DNA of 64,000 bases from contig JADLHZ010000090.1 of assembly GCA_020848545.1 (NCBI GenBank), positions 100,984 to 164,983 of the forward strand, written 5' to 3'. A model generated the notes under the pieces. The model saw only the letters and a program-made list of their open reading frames with translations, did not search any database and was not told where the DNA came from. This document shows positions 8,743 to 21,668 of this stretch, in pieces (position 1 is the first letter of the stretch; every line of letters starts with the position of its first letter). This DNA comes from Deltaproteobacteria bacterium. Its GTDB lineage: Bacteria; Myxococcota; JADLHZ01. The translations under genes were made by a program, and so were the position numbers.

Positions 8743-10211
8743 GCGCGCGCAGCGGCGACGAACTTCTCGACCGTCGCTTCGATGTCGTCTGCCTTCATGC
8801 CGGCCATGCGATGCCCGATCGCGGTCAGCACCGCGAGCGCAACGACCACCTGACGCTCGGGCGGGAGCTGGCTCGCAGAGATGCGATTGTCGATCGCGAG
8901 CGCGACGTCTTTACGGAAGCTCACGTAGTTGCGACCGGCGAGCATACGCCGCTCTTCGGCAAGATCGGCGTCGTTCGTCTCCGCGGTGCGTTGCTCGCGC
9001 CACTTCTTCATCAGCGCGGTCGCGATCTTGGCGACCAGGCCGTTCGGTGTGTCCTTGCCGAGGTGCGGCGCGAGCTCGGCGGCGACGAGGCGCAAGCGGC
9101 TCGCCGCCGTGGCGAGGGCGTCTTTATGCTGATCCTTCGTCGGATTGACCAGCGCAAAGAGCTGCTCGGCGAAGGGGCCGTCGGTCGTCGCCGCCCCGAA
9201 CGCGTCGAGAAACATGATGCCGGGTGTGACGGCGGCGGCCGGCTGAGCGGCCAAATGCGCGGCGAGCTTGTTTTGGGGACCCACCCCGAAGCGAGCGTGC
9301 ACCTCGGCCAAGATCTTCGGCGTCACGAAGCTCGGGGGATCGCCGGTGACCGCCGCTTCGAGCTTGGCGATCGCCTCGGCGAAGCTCTGCGCCGAGAGCG
9401 CCGCGGACACCGGGCGCCGGCCATCGTCGGTGAGCTGCTCCGCCGCGATTTGCCCCGCCATCAACGACTGAAGGCGTACGAAGCGGCGATCGAGCTCGAG
9501 CTTCGCGGCGTTCTCCACCCGAACGAGCAGCGCGGCGACCAAGCCGTCGGAGAGCACCGAGATCGCAAGCGTGGCGTTCGCCGCCGGCGGAAAATTGCGC
9601 GGCGACGCTTCGCGCAGGAGCAGGAGGAAGTTCTCGTCGAGCGCCTTGTCGGACAACGCGAGGAGCTCCCGCACGCTCGCCTCCGGCAGGTTCTTCGCCA
9701 GCGCGTCGCCGGCGGCGCGCATGTTCAAGACGTCCGGGCCCATCGTGCGCATCGGATCGATGGCTTCTTTGGTCAGCGGCCGCAGCTTGTCGTGCGCCTG
9801 CGACGCCGTGAGCCCGAGGTGATCGGCGAGCGTCTTCGTCAGCGTGCGCGACACCGAGGTCTTCGGGCTGAGGCCGACTTGACGAAACGTGGGCGCAAGG
9901 AGTGCGGGCTTCGCGACCGCGGCGGGCGGGCGGGTGGCCTGGCCCATCGCGCCCTTCATCGTCTGCTCGTGCGCCTGGAGCTTCGGCGCGATGACCGACC
10001 ACGGCGGATAGACGATGATCTTCCCCGCCGGCAGCTCGACGCTGACGCGGTTCTTCACGAGCGCCTGGTTGTCCGGATGATACGCAGCGACGATCATCGC
10101 CACCTGATACACGCGCTCTTGCTCGTGGATGTTGTAGACGCGCCGGCAGAGCGCGAGCAGCGTGTCACCGCGCTCGGTTTGGAACTTCTGTTCTTTGTCG
10201 GTGCCGCTCAC
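8739..10211 (-). CDS. Large helical protein with N-terminal LysM-like segment
   Basis: A 490-aa protein with a GTG start that overlaps the stop of the FHA-GAF gene by four bases. Residues about 10-70 (RGDTLLALCRRVY through KIIVYPP) resemble a LysM-type module, which binds peptidoglycan or glycan in exported proteins. No signal peptide is present, and similar modules also occur in cytoplasmic or secretion-system proteins. The rest is alanine-rich and strongly helical without catalytic motifs. The FHA partner and lipoprotein peptidase in the same operon hint at phosphorylation-linked envelope work. This is inference. Confidence 0.65.
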   Translation of the reverse strand: MSGTDKEQKFQTERGDTLLALCRRVYNIHEQERVYQVAMIVAAYHPDNQALVKNRVSVELPAGKIIVYPPWSVIAPKLQAHEQTMKGAMGQATRPPAAVAKPALLAPTFRQVGLSPKTSVSRTLTKTLADHLGLTASQAHDKLRPLTKEAIDPMRTMGPDVLNMRAAGDALAKNLPEASVRELLALSDKALDENFLLLLREASPRNFPPAANATLAISVLSDGLVAALLVRVENAAKLELDRRFVRLQSLMAGQIAAEQLTDDGRRPVSAALSAQSFAEAIAKLEAAVTGDPPSFVTPKILAEVHARFGVGPQNKLAAHLAAQPAAAVTPGIMFLDAFGAATTDGPFAEQLFALVNPTKDQHKDALATAASRLRLVAAELAPHLGKDTPNGLVAKIATALMKKWREQRTAETNDADLAEERRMLAGRNYVSFRKDVALAIDNRISASQLPPERQVVVALAVLTAIGHRMAGMKADDIEATVEKFVAAARA

Positions 10212-11170
10212 GCGTCCTTGTGCCCTCGCAGCGCGGCGAGCTCGCGCTGCAGCCGCTCGTTGTCCGCGGCGAGCTCGGCCTGCGCGCGCATGAGGTCGCT
10301 CATCATGTTGGCCGCGACGAGCGCGGTACCGGCGAGCGACGCGAGCACGGTGAGCACGCCGACGTCGGCCTCGCTGAGCTCGCGCTTGCCTTCCACGATA
10401 TACGCCGAGAGCACGCCGAGGATGTCGTTGCCGTCGAAGATCGGCGTCGCCGCGGCCGAGGTGATGCCGGCTTGCACGAGGCTCTGGCGCTCGGAGAACT
10501 CTTTGTCTTGCAGGCGATCGCGGATGAGCACGGCTTTTCGCTGCTGCATCACCTTCTCGGCGACGCCACGCGAGATCAACGCGGGGCCTTTGGCGGAGCT
10601 CTGACCGACGGTCGCGCGCGTCTCGAGCTCGCTCGTGATCGGCGAGATGAGGCTCACCGAGAGCACGCTCGCCGGCACGTAAGCGGCGGCCAAGTGGAGC
10701 AGCGAGTCGAGCAGCGCGTCGATCGGCTGTGCGGGAAAGAGCGCGCCCTGCGCCCGGTAAAGCACCTCCGCCAAGTTGCTCTCGAGCGCCTCGCCCGTCT
10801 TCGCCCGCGCCTGCGGGATGAAGTGCTCGACCGAAAACTCGGCCGTCGCGCGCATGGGCTCGGGCGCCGCCGCCGACTTCTCCTCGCTATGGACCGCGAA
10901 GTCGACCGTGCCGAGCCGCAGCGTCATGCCCTCGGCGAGCGCTTGGGTCGCCTTCGCGGTGAGCTGCACGCCGTCGACGAAGGTGCCGTTTCGCGAGCCG
11001 TTGTCCTCGACGCTGAGCGCGCCGTCTTTGACGAGGAGGCGCACGTGCTGGCGCGAGATCGAGCTGTCGTTGACGACGATGTCGCAGGAGGGGTCGCGGC
11101 CGACGGTAGTCTCGGGCTTGCGCAGGGGGAAGCGCTCGCCGGTCGCCGATTGCAGATAGTACGCGCGCAT
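10208..11170 (-). CDS. FHA-GAF signalling protein with C-terminal coiled coil
   Basis: The start is ATG at 11170, which places the FHA domain directly at the N-terminus; an ATG-less extension to 11188 is less likely. The FHA domain (about 1-90) shows TVGRDPSCDIVV, SISRQHVRL and DNGSRNGTFVDG, the conserved Gly-Arg, Ser-x-x-His and Asn residues that bind phosphothreonine. A linker leads to a GAF domain (about 130-285). The last 35 residues (LMRAQAELAADNERLQRELAAL) form a coiled coil. Such proteins read Ser/Thr kinase signals in myxobacteria. It is the first gene of a three-gene overlapping operon and is divergent from the porin gene. Confidence 0.93.
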   Translation of the reverse strand: MRAYYLQSATGERFPLRKPETTVGRDPSCDIVVNDSSISRQHVRLLVKDGALSVEDNGSRNGTFVDGVQLTAKATQALAEGMTLRLGTVDFAVHSEEKSAAAPEPMRATAEFSVEHFIPQARAKTGEALESNLAEVLYRAQGALFPAQPIDALLDSLLHLAAAYVPASVLSVSLISPITSELETRATVGQSSAKGPALISRGVAEKVMQQRKAVLIRDRLQDKEFSERQSLVQAGITSAAATPIFDGNDILGVLSAYIVEGKRELSEADVGVLTVLASLAGTALVAANMMSDLMRAQAELAADNERLQRELAALRGHKDA

Positions 11171-11230
11171 GGGGTTCGTTGTTACCACCGTTGCTTCTTT
11201 TCTCCGAGTGCGCTTTGAGCCGCGGCCAAG

Positions 11231-12451
11231 ATGACCCTCCTAGTCTGGCTGTTCGTCGCAGCGGCTTCCGAACCAGTCTCGTTGCCGGCGTCGGAGACCG
11301 CGTCGATGCCGGCCTCGCCCACCGCCGTCACGCCCGCTGCGCCGACCAAGCCACCGCTCGTCTCCGCGAGCTTCGGCCACGGCATCGTCTTCTCGCTGGG
11401 CAAAGAGATCTTCGAGCTGAAGCTGCGTGCGCGCATTCAGGTGCGCTTCAGCCACGTCGAGCCCGGCCGCGGCAGCACGGCGACGAAGATCGACGAGTTC
11501 ATGATCCGCCGCGCGCGCATCTTCATGGAAGGCGTGTTCCTGAAGGACTTCAAGCTGAGGATGCAGCTCGGCCTCGCCCCGCGCGACATGGAGAGCGACG
11601 CGCCGAACCCGCTGCGCGACGCGCAGATCTCGTACACCCGCCTGCGCGACCTCTCGATCCGCCTCGGCCAAGGCAAGGTGCAGTTCGATCGCCACCGCAT
11701 GACGTCGTCCGCGCGCATCATCTTTCCCGAGCGCGCCGACGTGATGACGGAGCTCACGCTCGATCGCGACATCGGCGCCGAGATCTACTCGGACGATCTC
11801 TTCGGCGCCGGCGGCCGCTTCGCCTACGCGTTCGGCGTCTGGGGCGGCGATGGACGCAATCGCTTCGCGCCGAACGCCGGCCTGCTCTACTCGCTGCGCC
11901 TGCAGATCTCGCCCTTCGGCAGCTTCGACGACGCCGAAGGCGATCACACCCGCGAGCGCCGCTTGCGCATGGCCATCGGCCTCGCTGGCGCGCGCAACAA
12001 CGCGACCATCCGCACGCTGTCGACGACGGGCGCGTTCTATCGCCTGCCGGGCGGCTTCTCGCACTGGCACGCGACCGCGGACGTGGTCGTGAAGGTCGCC
12101 GGCTTCTACTTTCTCGGCGCGTGGTTCTTGCGGGTCGCCGACGAAGGCGCGCGCTCGGGCAACCTCCACGGTGTGCGGGTGACCGAGTACTCGCGCTCCG
12201 CCACCGGTATGCTCGCGCAGGCGGCGATGATGACGTGTGAGTACTTCGAGCTCATCGCCAGGTATGGGTACTTGCACCCGCTGGGATCGGGCGACCCCGC
12301 GCTCAAGGTCATGCATCAATTCGCAGGCGGGATGAACTTCTACACCGGCGCGAGCCACAATCTGAAATTGACGGTGGATTACGACTTCGCCGGCGACGAG
12401 CGCTTGGTCGGGCGGCACACGGTGCGGCTGCAAGCGCAGATGTACTTCTGA
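11231..12451 (+). CDS. Outer-membrane porin (phosphate-selective porin O/P-like)
   Basis: This 406-aa protein has a hydrophobic N-terminus (LLVWLFVAAAS) and an Ala/Pro/Thr-rich spacer. A long run of alternating beta strands ends in QMYF, and a terminal aromatic residue is typical for insertion by the BAM machinery. The stretch ELKLRARIQVRF, IRRARIFMEG and the QISYTRLRDLSIRLGQGKVQF region resemble the OprO/OprP group. Phosphate selectivity cannot be deduced. The gene is divergent from the FHA operon with a 60-base spacer and precedes the patatin gene on the same strand. Confidence 0.85.
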   Translation: MTLLVWLFVAAASEPVSLPASETASMPASPTAVTPAAPTKPPLVSASFGHGIVFSLGKEIFELKLRARIQVRFSHVEPGRGSTATKIDEFMIRRARIFMEGVFLKDFKLRMQLGLAPRDMESDAPNPLRDAQISYTRLRDLSIRLGQGKVQFDRHRMTSSARIIFPERADVMTELTLDRDIGAEIYSDDLFGAGGRFAYAFGVWGGDGRNRFAPNAGLLYSLRLQISPFGSFDDAEGDHTRERRLRMAIGLAGARNNATIRTLSTTGAFYRLPGGFSHWHATADVVVKVAGFYFLGAWFLRVADEGARSGNLHGVRVTEYSRSATGMLAQAAMMTCEYFELIARYGYLHPLGSGDPALKVMHQFAGGMNFYTGASHNLKLTVDYDFAGDERLVGRHTVRLQAQMYF

Positions 12452-12511
12452 GGCGTTCATCGCACGGGCGAGAAATGTGCGTAGAAGCCGGGCGTCTCCT
12501 ATGATGAGCGC

Positions 12512-13714
12512 ATGAAGATCGGTCTCGTGCTCTCGGGGGGCGGAGCGCGCGGCGCCTACGAAGTCGGTGTGCTGCAGTATGTCCGAGAGACGCTCAGCAA
12601 AGAGATCGGCCCAAAGGTGCGCTTCGACATCTATTGCGGCACGTCCGTTGGCGCGATCAACGCGTGCTACCTGGCGTCGACCGCCGACCAGCCGGACGAA
12701 GGCGTGCGTACGCTCACGGACGTCTGGAACGATCTCGAGTTCGAGGACGTCGTCCGCTTCGGGCCGAAGCAGATGCTGCAGGCGCCGCGGCTCTTGCTCG
12801 GCAACCTGCCCTTCGTCGAAGAGCGCGCCGGCCGGCTCGGCGGCTTGCTGAACACCGTGCCGCTCGAGCGCCTGGTGCTCGATCGTATGGACTGGAGCGG
12901 CATCCATCGCTCGCTGCAAGCCGGCGCCTTCGAAGCGCTCGCGGTCAGCGCCACCGACGTCATCAGCGGCCAAACGACGATCTTCGTCGAGCGCCAAGGT
13001 GGCGGCGTGCCGCAGTGGCACAGCGACGCGCGCATCATCGCCCGCGCCACGAAGATCCGCGCCGAGCACGCGCTCGCGTCGGCGGCGATCCCGTTTCTGT
13101 TTCCGGCGGTGAGCGTGGAAGGCCGCTACTACTCGGACGGCGGCGTGCGCCAAAACACGCCCATCTCGCCCGCGCTGCGCCTCGGCGCCGACAAGATCTT
13201 CGTCATCGGCCTGCGCCACGAAGCCGTGCCCGAGCCGGTGAAGGATCACCATCGCCTCGCGGAGTTCCCCGGCCTCCCCTACCTCGCGGGCAAGGTCTTG
13301 AACGCGCTCCTCTTGGATCACTTGGACTACGACATCGATCGGCTGCACCGCTTCAACGCGATGCTCGAAGGCGGCCGCTTGGTCTACGGCGAAGACTTCG
13401 AAGAGAAGATCAACGAAGTGCTCGCGCCGATGAGGAAGGCCGCGTACCGCCACGTCGACGCCGTCGTCGTCAGGCCCTCGCTCGATCTCGGCAAGATCGC
13501 TGCCGAGCACTCGCGGCGCGGGCCGTTCTCGAGAAAGGCCAAGGGGCTCTTCGCGCGCTACTTGCGCCACTCGGCGGCGGGCGCCGACACCGTCGACGCC
13601 GACTTCTTGAGCTACTTGCTCTTCGACAGCGCGTATTGCCGCGATCTCATGGCGCTCGGCTACAAAGACGCCAAACACAAAGCGGACGAGCTCGCGAAGT
13701 TCTTCGAGGACTGA
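12512..13714 (+). CDS. Patatin-like phospholipase
   Basis: The protein is 400 aa. Patatin-like enzymes are acyl hydrolases using a Ser-Asp dyad. The oxyanion motif GGGARG is at 9-14, the nucleophile elbow GTSVG has S45, and the catalytic DGG motif has D209 (YYSDGGVRQ). No signal peptide is present, so cytoplasmic action on phospholipids is likely. The C-terminal 150 residues are helical and of unknown role. The amidase gene begins two bases after its stop, suggesting one transcript. Confidence 0.94.
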   Translation: MKIGLVLSGGGARGAYEVGVLQYVRETLSKEIGPKVRFDIYCGTSVGAINACYLASTADQPDEGVRTLTDVWNDLEFEDVVRFGPKQMLQAPRLLLGNLPFVEERAGRLGGLLNTVPLERLVLDRMDWSGIHRSLQAGAFEALAVSATDVISGQTTIFVERQGGGVPQWHSDARIIARATKIRAEHALASAAIPFLFPAVSVEGRYYSDGGVRQNTPISPALRLGADKIFVIGLRHEAVPEPVKDHHRLAEFPGLPYLAGKVLNALLLDHLDYDIDRLHRFNAMLEGGRLVYGEDFEEKINEVLAPMRKAAYRHVDAVVVRPSLDLGKIAAEHSRRGPFSRKAKGLFARYLRHSAAGADTVDADFLSYLLFDSAYCRDLMALGYKDAKHKADELAKFFED

Positions 13715-13716
13715 GC

Positions 13717-14421
13717 GTGCGCTTCCACTGCCTGCAGCTGCCGCACGTCCACGGCGATCCTGTGGCTCAGCTCGCGCGCCTCGACGCCGCCCTGGCGAAG
13801 GTCGGCCGCGGCGAGGTCGCGCTGCTGCCCGAGCTCGCGCTCACCGGCTACGTCTCGCCGCGCGGTGACTTCGATCTCGGGCGCTTCGCCGAGCCGATCG
13901 ACGGCCCACTCGGCTCGGCGCTGTCGGCGCGCGCGCAGAAGCACGGCGTGTGGCTCGCGGGCGGCGTCGTCGAAAAAGACGGCAAAGAAACGTTCAACAC
14001 GATGACGCTGCATGATCCGACGGGCGCCCTCGCTGGCCGTTACCGTAAGCGCCATCCGTGGTTCCCCGAGACGTGGGCGACGGCCGGCAGGGCGGCGCAT
14101 CCCGTGCTCACGCTCGGCCGGATCCATGTCGCGCTCGCGATCTGCTACGACCTCCACTTCCTCGCCAGCGAAGCAGAGGACGCCCTCGAGCGCGCGGACG
14201 TACTCCTGTTCTCGAGCGCATGGGTCGAAGACGGCGGCGACGAGCGCTTCACACTCCTGCCGGAGCTCGCGCGCCGCTTCTCCCTGTGGATCGTGAACTG
14301 CAACTGGGGCCCGGGCGTGCCGGCGTTCGCGACCCAAGGACGCTCGCTGATCATCGCCCCGGACGGGACGATCGCCTGCGAAGCAGCCCCAGGTGCCGAC
14401 GCCATCGCCATCGACCTCTGA
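13717..14421 (+). CDS. Carbon-nitrogen hydrolase (nitrilase superfamily)
   Basis: The GTG start at 13717 follows the patatin stop by two bases. The same frame stays open upstream, but only this start gives the family N-terminus. The product is 234 aa, shorter than the usual 260-290. The catalytic triad is present: E39 ([10 protein letters not shown]), K111 (YRKRHPW) and C143 (ICYDLHF). Such enzymes hydrolyse amides or nitriles, including omega-amidase and N-carbamoyl substrates; the exact substrate is not evident. The short length comes mainly from a truncated C-terminal oligomerisation extension. It converges with the rhlE gene. Confidence 0.9.
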   Translation: MRFHCLQLPHVHGDPVAQLARLDAALAKVGRGEVALLPELALTGYVSPRGDFDLGRFAEPIDGPLGSALSARAQKHGVWLAGGVVEKDGKETFNTMTLHDPTGALAGRYRKRHPWFPETWATAGRAAHPVLTLGRIHVALAICYDLHFLASEAEDALERADVLLFSSAWVEDGGDERFTLLPELARRFSLWIVNCNWGPGVPAFATQGRSLIIAPDGTIACEAAPGADAIAIDL

Positions 14422-14431
14422 GCTGGCCCGT

Positions 14432-15913
<1,482 letters not shown>

Positions 15914-15924
15914 ATGGACCTCTT

Positions 15925-15963
15925 AGAAGCCGTCAGCTATCAGCGATCAGCTGTCAGTATCTA
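15925..15963. repeat. Intergenic heptamer-type repeat (CAGCTAT/CAGCGAT/CAGCTGT)
   Basis: Between the rhlE start and the next reverse gene, degenerate 7-base units run CAGCTAT-CAGCGAT-CAGCTGT-CAG. The tract and its flank resemble the one at 4087-4133. Confidence 0.7.
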
Positions 15964-15976
15964 GAGGGATCACCGC

Positions 15977-16537
15977 TTACTTCGCGGCACACGTCAATCG
16001 GCCGGACATGTACTTCGCGACGATGCGGCCGAGCTGCTTGCCCGAGGTGTGCATGCGGCCGCCGGTCGACGGGTTGTAGATCGACGCCGGCACTTGCGTG
16101 GTCGTCGTGATCTCGTCGAGCACTTCGCCTTTGTCGTCAACGACGGTCATCACGATCGACGCTTCGCTCGGCTTGTTGACGAAGGCGGTGAAGAAGCCCG
16201 GCTCCCACATCGTGACCTTGGTCTTCAACGAGTACGGCGCGGGGGCGCCGGCGCTCAGGCCAGTGGCGTTGCCGAGCAGCTCCGATTGGAAGTTCGCGGC
16301 CATCGTCGTCTTGTCGGCGCCGTAGCTCGCGGTCTCCTCGGGCGGCTTCTTGGCGAGCCATTGCTCCTCGGTGATCGCGCCGACACGGATGCCGGTGAAA
16401 TCCAACGGTTGAACGGAGACCTTGCACCCGCCCGCGGCGTACGGGTTCGGCTCGACGGACTTGATGACGGTCCATTGCGAGCAAGCGGTGGCAAAGCAGG
16501 CAAGCGAGGCGGCGACGGCGAAGCTGATGTGTTTCAT
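15977..16537 (-). CDS. Lipoprotein of unknown function
   Basis: The protein is 186 aa. The signal peptide is followed by FATAC, a lipobox-like site. The mature part contains two short strands with SVQPLDFTGIRVG and IVMTVVDDKGEVLDEI, then the C-terminal LGRIVAKYMSG. The pattern resembles small outer-membrane lipoproteins of the DUF4410 type that report concentrations or fold as a small alpha/beta domain, but the match is weak. It is separated from the downstream PilZ gene by a GGATCGGC repeat tract. Confidence 0.7.
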   Translation of the reverse strand: MKHISFAVAASLACFATACSQWTVIKSVEPNPYAAGGCKVSVQPLDFTGIRVGAITEEQWLAKKPPEETASYGADKTTMAANFQSELLGNATGLSAGAPAPYSLKTKVTMWEPGFFTAFVNKPSEASIVMTVVDDKGEVLDEITTTTQVPASIYNPSTGGRMHTSGKQLGRIVAKYMSGRLTCAAK

Positions 16538-16575
16538 GGCGCAGGACCAAAGCGCCAGCCCGGGGGTCGTGTCAA

Positions 16576-16616
16576 CGGATCGGCGGATCGGCCGTTCGGC
16601 GGATCGGCGGATCGGC

Positions 16617-16617
<1 letters not shown>
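16576..16617. repeat. GGATCGGC octamer tandem repeat
   Basis: Five 8-base units (four GGATCGGC, one CGTTCGGC) lie in the gap between the lipoprotein start and the PilZ gene stop. The last unit touches the PilZ stop codon. No gene lies in it. Confidence 0.8.
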
Positions 16618-18349
<1,732 letters not shown>

Positions 18350-21300
18350 TTATCGCTTGTTCGCGTTTCTCAGGCGGCCACACAAGACCTTGATGACGCC
18401 CTGCGCGATCTCCGGCTTCTGCGCCATGATCTCCGAGAAGTCGTCGCGGCGGATCTTCAATGTGAGCAGAGGCTCCACGGCGGTGACGCTGGCCGAGCGC
18501 GGCTCGCTGTCCAAGATCGCGATCTCGCCGAAGCACTGGCGCTCGCCGAGCACCGCGAGCTGCGTCTCGCCTTTGTGGATCTTCGCCTTGCCGGTGACGA
18601 TGAGGTAGAGCGCGTCGCCGAGATCGCCTTCGTTGAAGACGCGCTCCTGATCGGTGAACGACAGCTCCTCGGCGATGTTGGCGATGCGCGCCAAGTCGTC
18701 GCCGCGGATACGCCGGAAGAGATCGATCTTCTTCAGGAAGAGCACTTTTTCGACGTTCGAAATCATCTCGATCTCCGCGAGCACGTGCTCGCCGTAGTGC
18801 CTGACCCGCTCTATCACGTCGCCGATGAGCTTCTGCGCCTTTTGCGGCAAGAGCTCGGCCGGGATGGTCTTACGCAGCGCCCACAGCGCCGTCTCGCGCA
18901 CCCAGCCCTCGTCATGCGAGAGACAAACAGACATCAGCTTGTCGAGCCCAGGAATACGAAACGAGCCGATGGTGTGCAGCGCGGCGACGACCATCCACGG
19001 CTCGGGATCGCCGAGCAGCTCCTTCAACCACTCGTTGCGCTCGTGGTGGATGACGCCGCCCTTCACCTCTTGCGAGTCGAGCATCGCCTTCAGCGCGCCT
19101 TCGTCGACGAGCGGCAGGATCAGCGCCTTGTGATCCTGCTCGAGCAAGTTATCGAGCACCTCGACGGCGTTCGCGCGCACGTTGATGTCGGCGCTCGTCA
19201 GGTTCGCCTGCACGATCTCGAGCGTCTGCATCGGATAGCTGAACGAGAGCGCGCAGAAGATCCGGTGCAGCGCGTCCTCGGCGCGATCACGCAGCTCGCT
19301 CTGGAGCAAGTCCGAGCACTCGCCGATCTCGCGCTCCATCACGATCGCCTGCAGATAATTGTCGGCCTCGCGAAAGAGCGCGCGCGAGATGGTGCCGGGC
19401 TCGGGCCGCGCCTCCGGCTTGCGCGCCACGATGCGCACGGCGGCGCTCATGGCCTGCGTGCGCAAGCGATCGCCAGAGAGCGGCAGGTCCGAGACGAACA
19501 CCCGCACGGCGTCCGAGCCGCCGATGCGCTGTAGCACGCGACACAAGTGGGCCCGCACGCGCGGGGGTTGGCCGGGCGTCAGGAACGCGGCGAGGATGCG
19601 CGCTTCGATCGGCGCGCCGTAGCTCGCCAAGGCGTCGACGGTGAGCGGCGCCACACGCTCGTCCGGCATGAGCCCGAGCAACGGCTCCAAGAGCTTCATC
19701 GTCTTCAGCTTGCCGGCCGCGGCGATCGCCGACTGGCGGACGATCTGCATCGGATCGTTCAAGAGTTGCACGAGGGGGCGATAGAAGCCGGAGACCGCGA
19801 TCTCACCCAAGATCCACGCGGCGCGCTCGCGCACTTCCGGCCGCGGATCTTCGATCATCGCCTTCAGCTGATCGGCCGCGGTCAAGACGCCTTCGAGGCC
19901 GCCGTTCTTGATCAGGCCTGCGACGGTGGCGCCTTGGACGAGCAAGCTCTTGTCGTCCAAGAAGCGCTCGAGCACGATCGCGGCGTCGTCGCGGGCGAGC
20001 GAGCAGAACGCAGATACGGCGGCGGCGCGCACCGGCTCGCTCGGCGCGTCGAACAACGGCTCCATCTTCTTGGCGAGATCCGGCTGGCCGCGGTTGCCGA
20101 GGAAGCCGAGCGTGGCGATCTTCACGTCGTCGTCCGGGTGGTTCAAGAGCGGCAAGACGAGGCTCTCGATCTGCCCCGGCGCGAGCTCACTCGCGGCGAG
20201 CAGATCGAGCACCGTCAGCATCTCTTCGGGCGAGCCCGACTTCAGCGTCTCTGCGAACGCGCGCAGCGTGCCTTCGTCGGTCTTGCCGTAGGCGACGCCT
20301 TCGAAGTCGAGCCGGCGTTGCTTGAGCGTCGTCAGCAGCGTCTTCAAATACTCGCTGCGCAAGAAGACGATCAGCAGGCCCCACAGCACGCACACGATCG
20401 CGAGCGCCGTCGTCACGCGCCGGTGCGTCATGTGCCCGGAGAGAAAGAAGAGCGTGAGGCCGGCGAGCCCGACCGCGAGCGGCCGCAGGATGCCGTCGAT
20501 GAACGCCTTGGCCCGGCCGCGGGCCTCTTTGGCGATCGGCAGGTAGAGCAGCTGTGAGGTCGCGTCGTTGATCGTGTAGCGCAGAGTGTTCTCGGCGCCC
20601 TTCAACGCGCTCGCCGCGGCGAGGACCGGCGAGACGAAGACCGCAATGGCGCCGCCGAGCAAAGACACTGGGAGCAAGACGAGCGCCGGCAAGATGCCCG
20701 CGCGCTCCAAGATGCGGCTGGTCAGGAAGAACTGCACGAAGGCGCTGAGCAGGCCGGTGACGCCATAGAAGGTGCCGAAGTACGCCGCGCGCGCGTCGCG
20801 ATCGGTGATCGCCTCGCTGACGATCAGCTTGAACTCGTAGTCGCCGAGCGTCGTCGCCAAGAAGGTCGCCACCGTCGCCAAAGCGATGAGGCGCAAGTAG
20901 CGCGACGAGAAGACGTTGCCCTGCTTCTTCGCCGCGGCCTTCGACAGGATGCCGCGCGACGTGTCCGGCGGCGGCGCCGCGCGCTTGGCGAGGACCAGCG
21001 CGAACGCGCACACGAGCAGGATGCCGATGAGCACGTAGAGCAAGTTCGCGAGGCCGAGCCACTTGGCGTTCTGACCGACGCCGACGCCAACGAAGATCGT
21101 CGCCATGACGCCGCCGCCGCCGACGAGCGCGAAGAGCCGCTTCGCCTCACGCGCGTTGAACACCTCGTTGGCGAAGGTCCAGAACTGCACGATCATCACC
21201 GAGCCGAAGACGTCGATCCACACGTAGAAGACGTAAGGAAACCACGCGGTCTTCTTCTCGATGACGAAGCGTGACGCGACGAGCGTGGCGTTCATCACCA

Positions 21301-21601
21301 TGATCGCGGCGATCATGAAGGTCGTTCGGCTGACGCGATCGGCGATCCTGCTGACGATCGCCGCGAAGATCGCCACGGCGATCGCGGCGACGACGTACAT
21401 CATGGGCAGCTGCGCCTTGATGTTCGGGATGTCGAGAAAGAGCGTGTCCCTGATGATGCGGCCGGTGACGAACGAGCCGACGAGGGTCATCAAGACGAGA
21501 AACATGAAGCCGGTGCGCCGGTACTCGCCAGCGCGAACCTTCAGCACGTTCTGCGTGAGGTTCTTGATGACGCTGGTGCGCGTCGGCGACGGAGCGTTCA
21601 A
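18350..21601 (-). CDS. Nucleotide-carrier-like (NTT/MFS) protein fused to HEAT repeats and a cyclic-nucleotide-binding domain
   Basis: This 1083-aa protein has three parts. Residues 30-430 form about 12 transmembrane helices with the pattern of ADP/ATP carrier (NTT, Tlc/Npt) proteins. Residues about 440-930 are repeated helical pairs (PLLNHPDDDVKIATLGFLG, IEDPRPEVRERAAWILGEIA and similar), that is, HEAT repeats. Residues about 950-1083 are a cyclic-nucleotide-binding domain (FNEGDLGDALYLIVTGKAKI, GERQCFGEIAILDSEPRSASV). NTT-like carriers with such cytoplasmic tails occur in free-living myxobacteria and planctomycetes, where their cargo is not settled. It is a single gene. Confidence 0.9.
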   Translation of the reverse strand: MNAPSPTRTSVIKNLTQNVLKVRAGEYRRTGFMFLVLMTLVGSFVTGRIIRDTLFLDIPNIKAQLPMMYVVAAIAVAIFAAIVSRIADRVSRTTFMIAAIMVMNATLVASRFVIEKKTAWFPYVFYVWIDVFGSVMIVQFWTFANEVFNAREAKRLFALVGGGGVMATIFVGVGVGQNAKWLGLANLLYVLIGILLVCAFALVLAKRAAPPPDTSRGILSKAAAKKQGNVFSSRYLRLIALATVATFLATTLGDYEFKLIVSEAITDRDARAAYFGTFYGVTGLLSAFVQFFLTSRILERAGILPALVLLPVSLLGGAIAVFVSPVLAAASALKGAENTLRYTINDATSQLLYLPIAKEARGRAKAFIDGILRPLAVGLAGLTLFFLSGHMTHRRVTTALAIVCVLWGLLIVFLRSEYLKTLLTTLKQRRLDFEGVAYGKTDEGTLRAFAETLKSGSPEEMLTVLDLLAASELAPGQIESLVLPLLNHPDDDVKIATLGFLGNRGQPDLAKKMEPLFDAPSEPVRAAAVSAFCSLARDDAAIVLERFLDDKSLLVQGATVAGLIKNGGLEGVLTAADQLKAMIEDPRPEVRERAAWILGEIAVSGFYRPLVQLLNDPMQIVRQSAIAAAGKLKTMKLLEPLLGLMPDERVAPLTVDALASYGAPIEARILAAFLTPGQPPRVRAHLCRVLQRIGGSDAVRVFVSDLPLSGDRLRTQAMSAAVRIVARKPEARPEPGTISRALFREADNYLQAIVMEREIGECSDLLQSELRDRAEDALHRIFCALSFSYPMQTLEIVQANLTSADINVRANAVEVLDNLLEQDHKALILPLVDEGALKAMLDSQEVKGGVIHHERNEWLKELLGDPEPWMVVAALHTIGSFRIPGLDKLMSVCLSHDEGWVRETALWALRKTIPAELLPQKAQKLIGDVIERVRHYGEHVLAEIEMISNVEKVLFLKKIDLFRRIRGDDLARIANIAEELSFTDQERVFNEGDLGDALYLIVTGKAKIHKGETQLAVLGERQCFGEIAILDSEPRSASVTAVEPLLTLKIRRDDFSEIMAQKPEIAQGVIKVLCGRLRNANKR

Positions 21602-21668
21602 GCGGGTTCAATCGTGGCCGTGAACGTGCCACCGCCACGTGAGGATGCGCGCATTCGCGTCGCCTCGA

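Noticed and set aside
11240..13678. Reverse frame of 812 codons opposite porin and patatin genes
   Set aside because: Low-complexity composition; both forward genes have complete family motifs.
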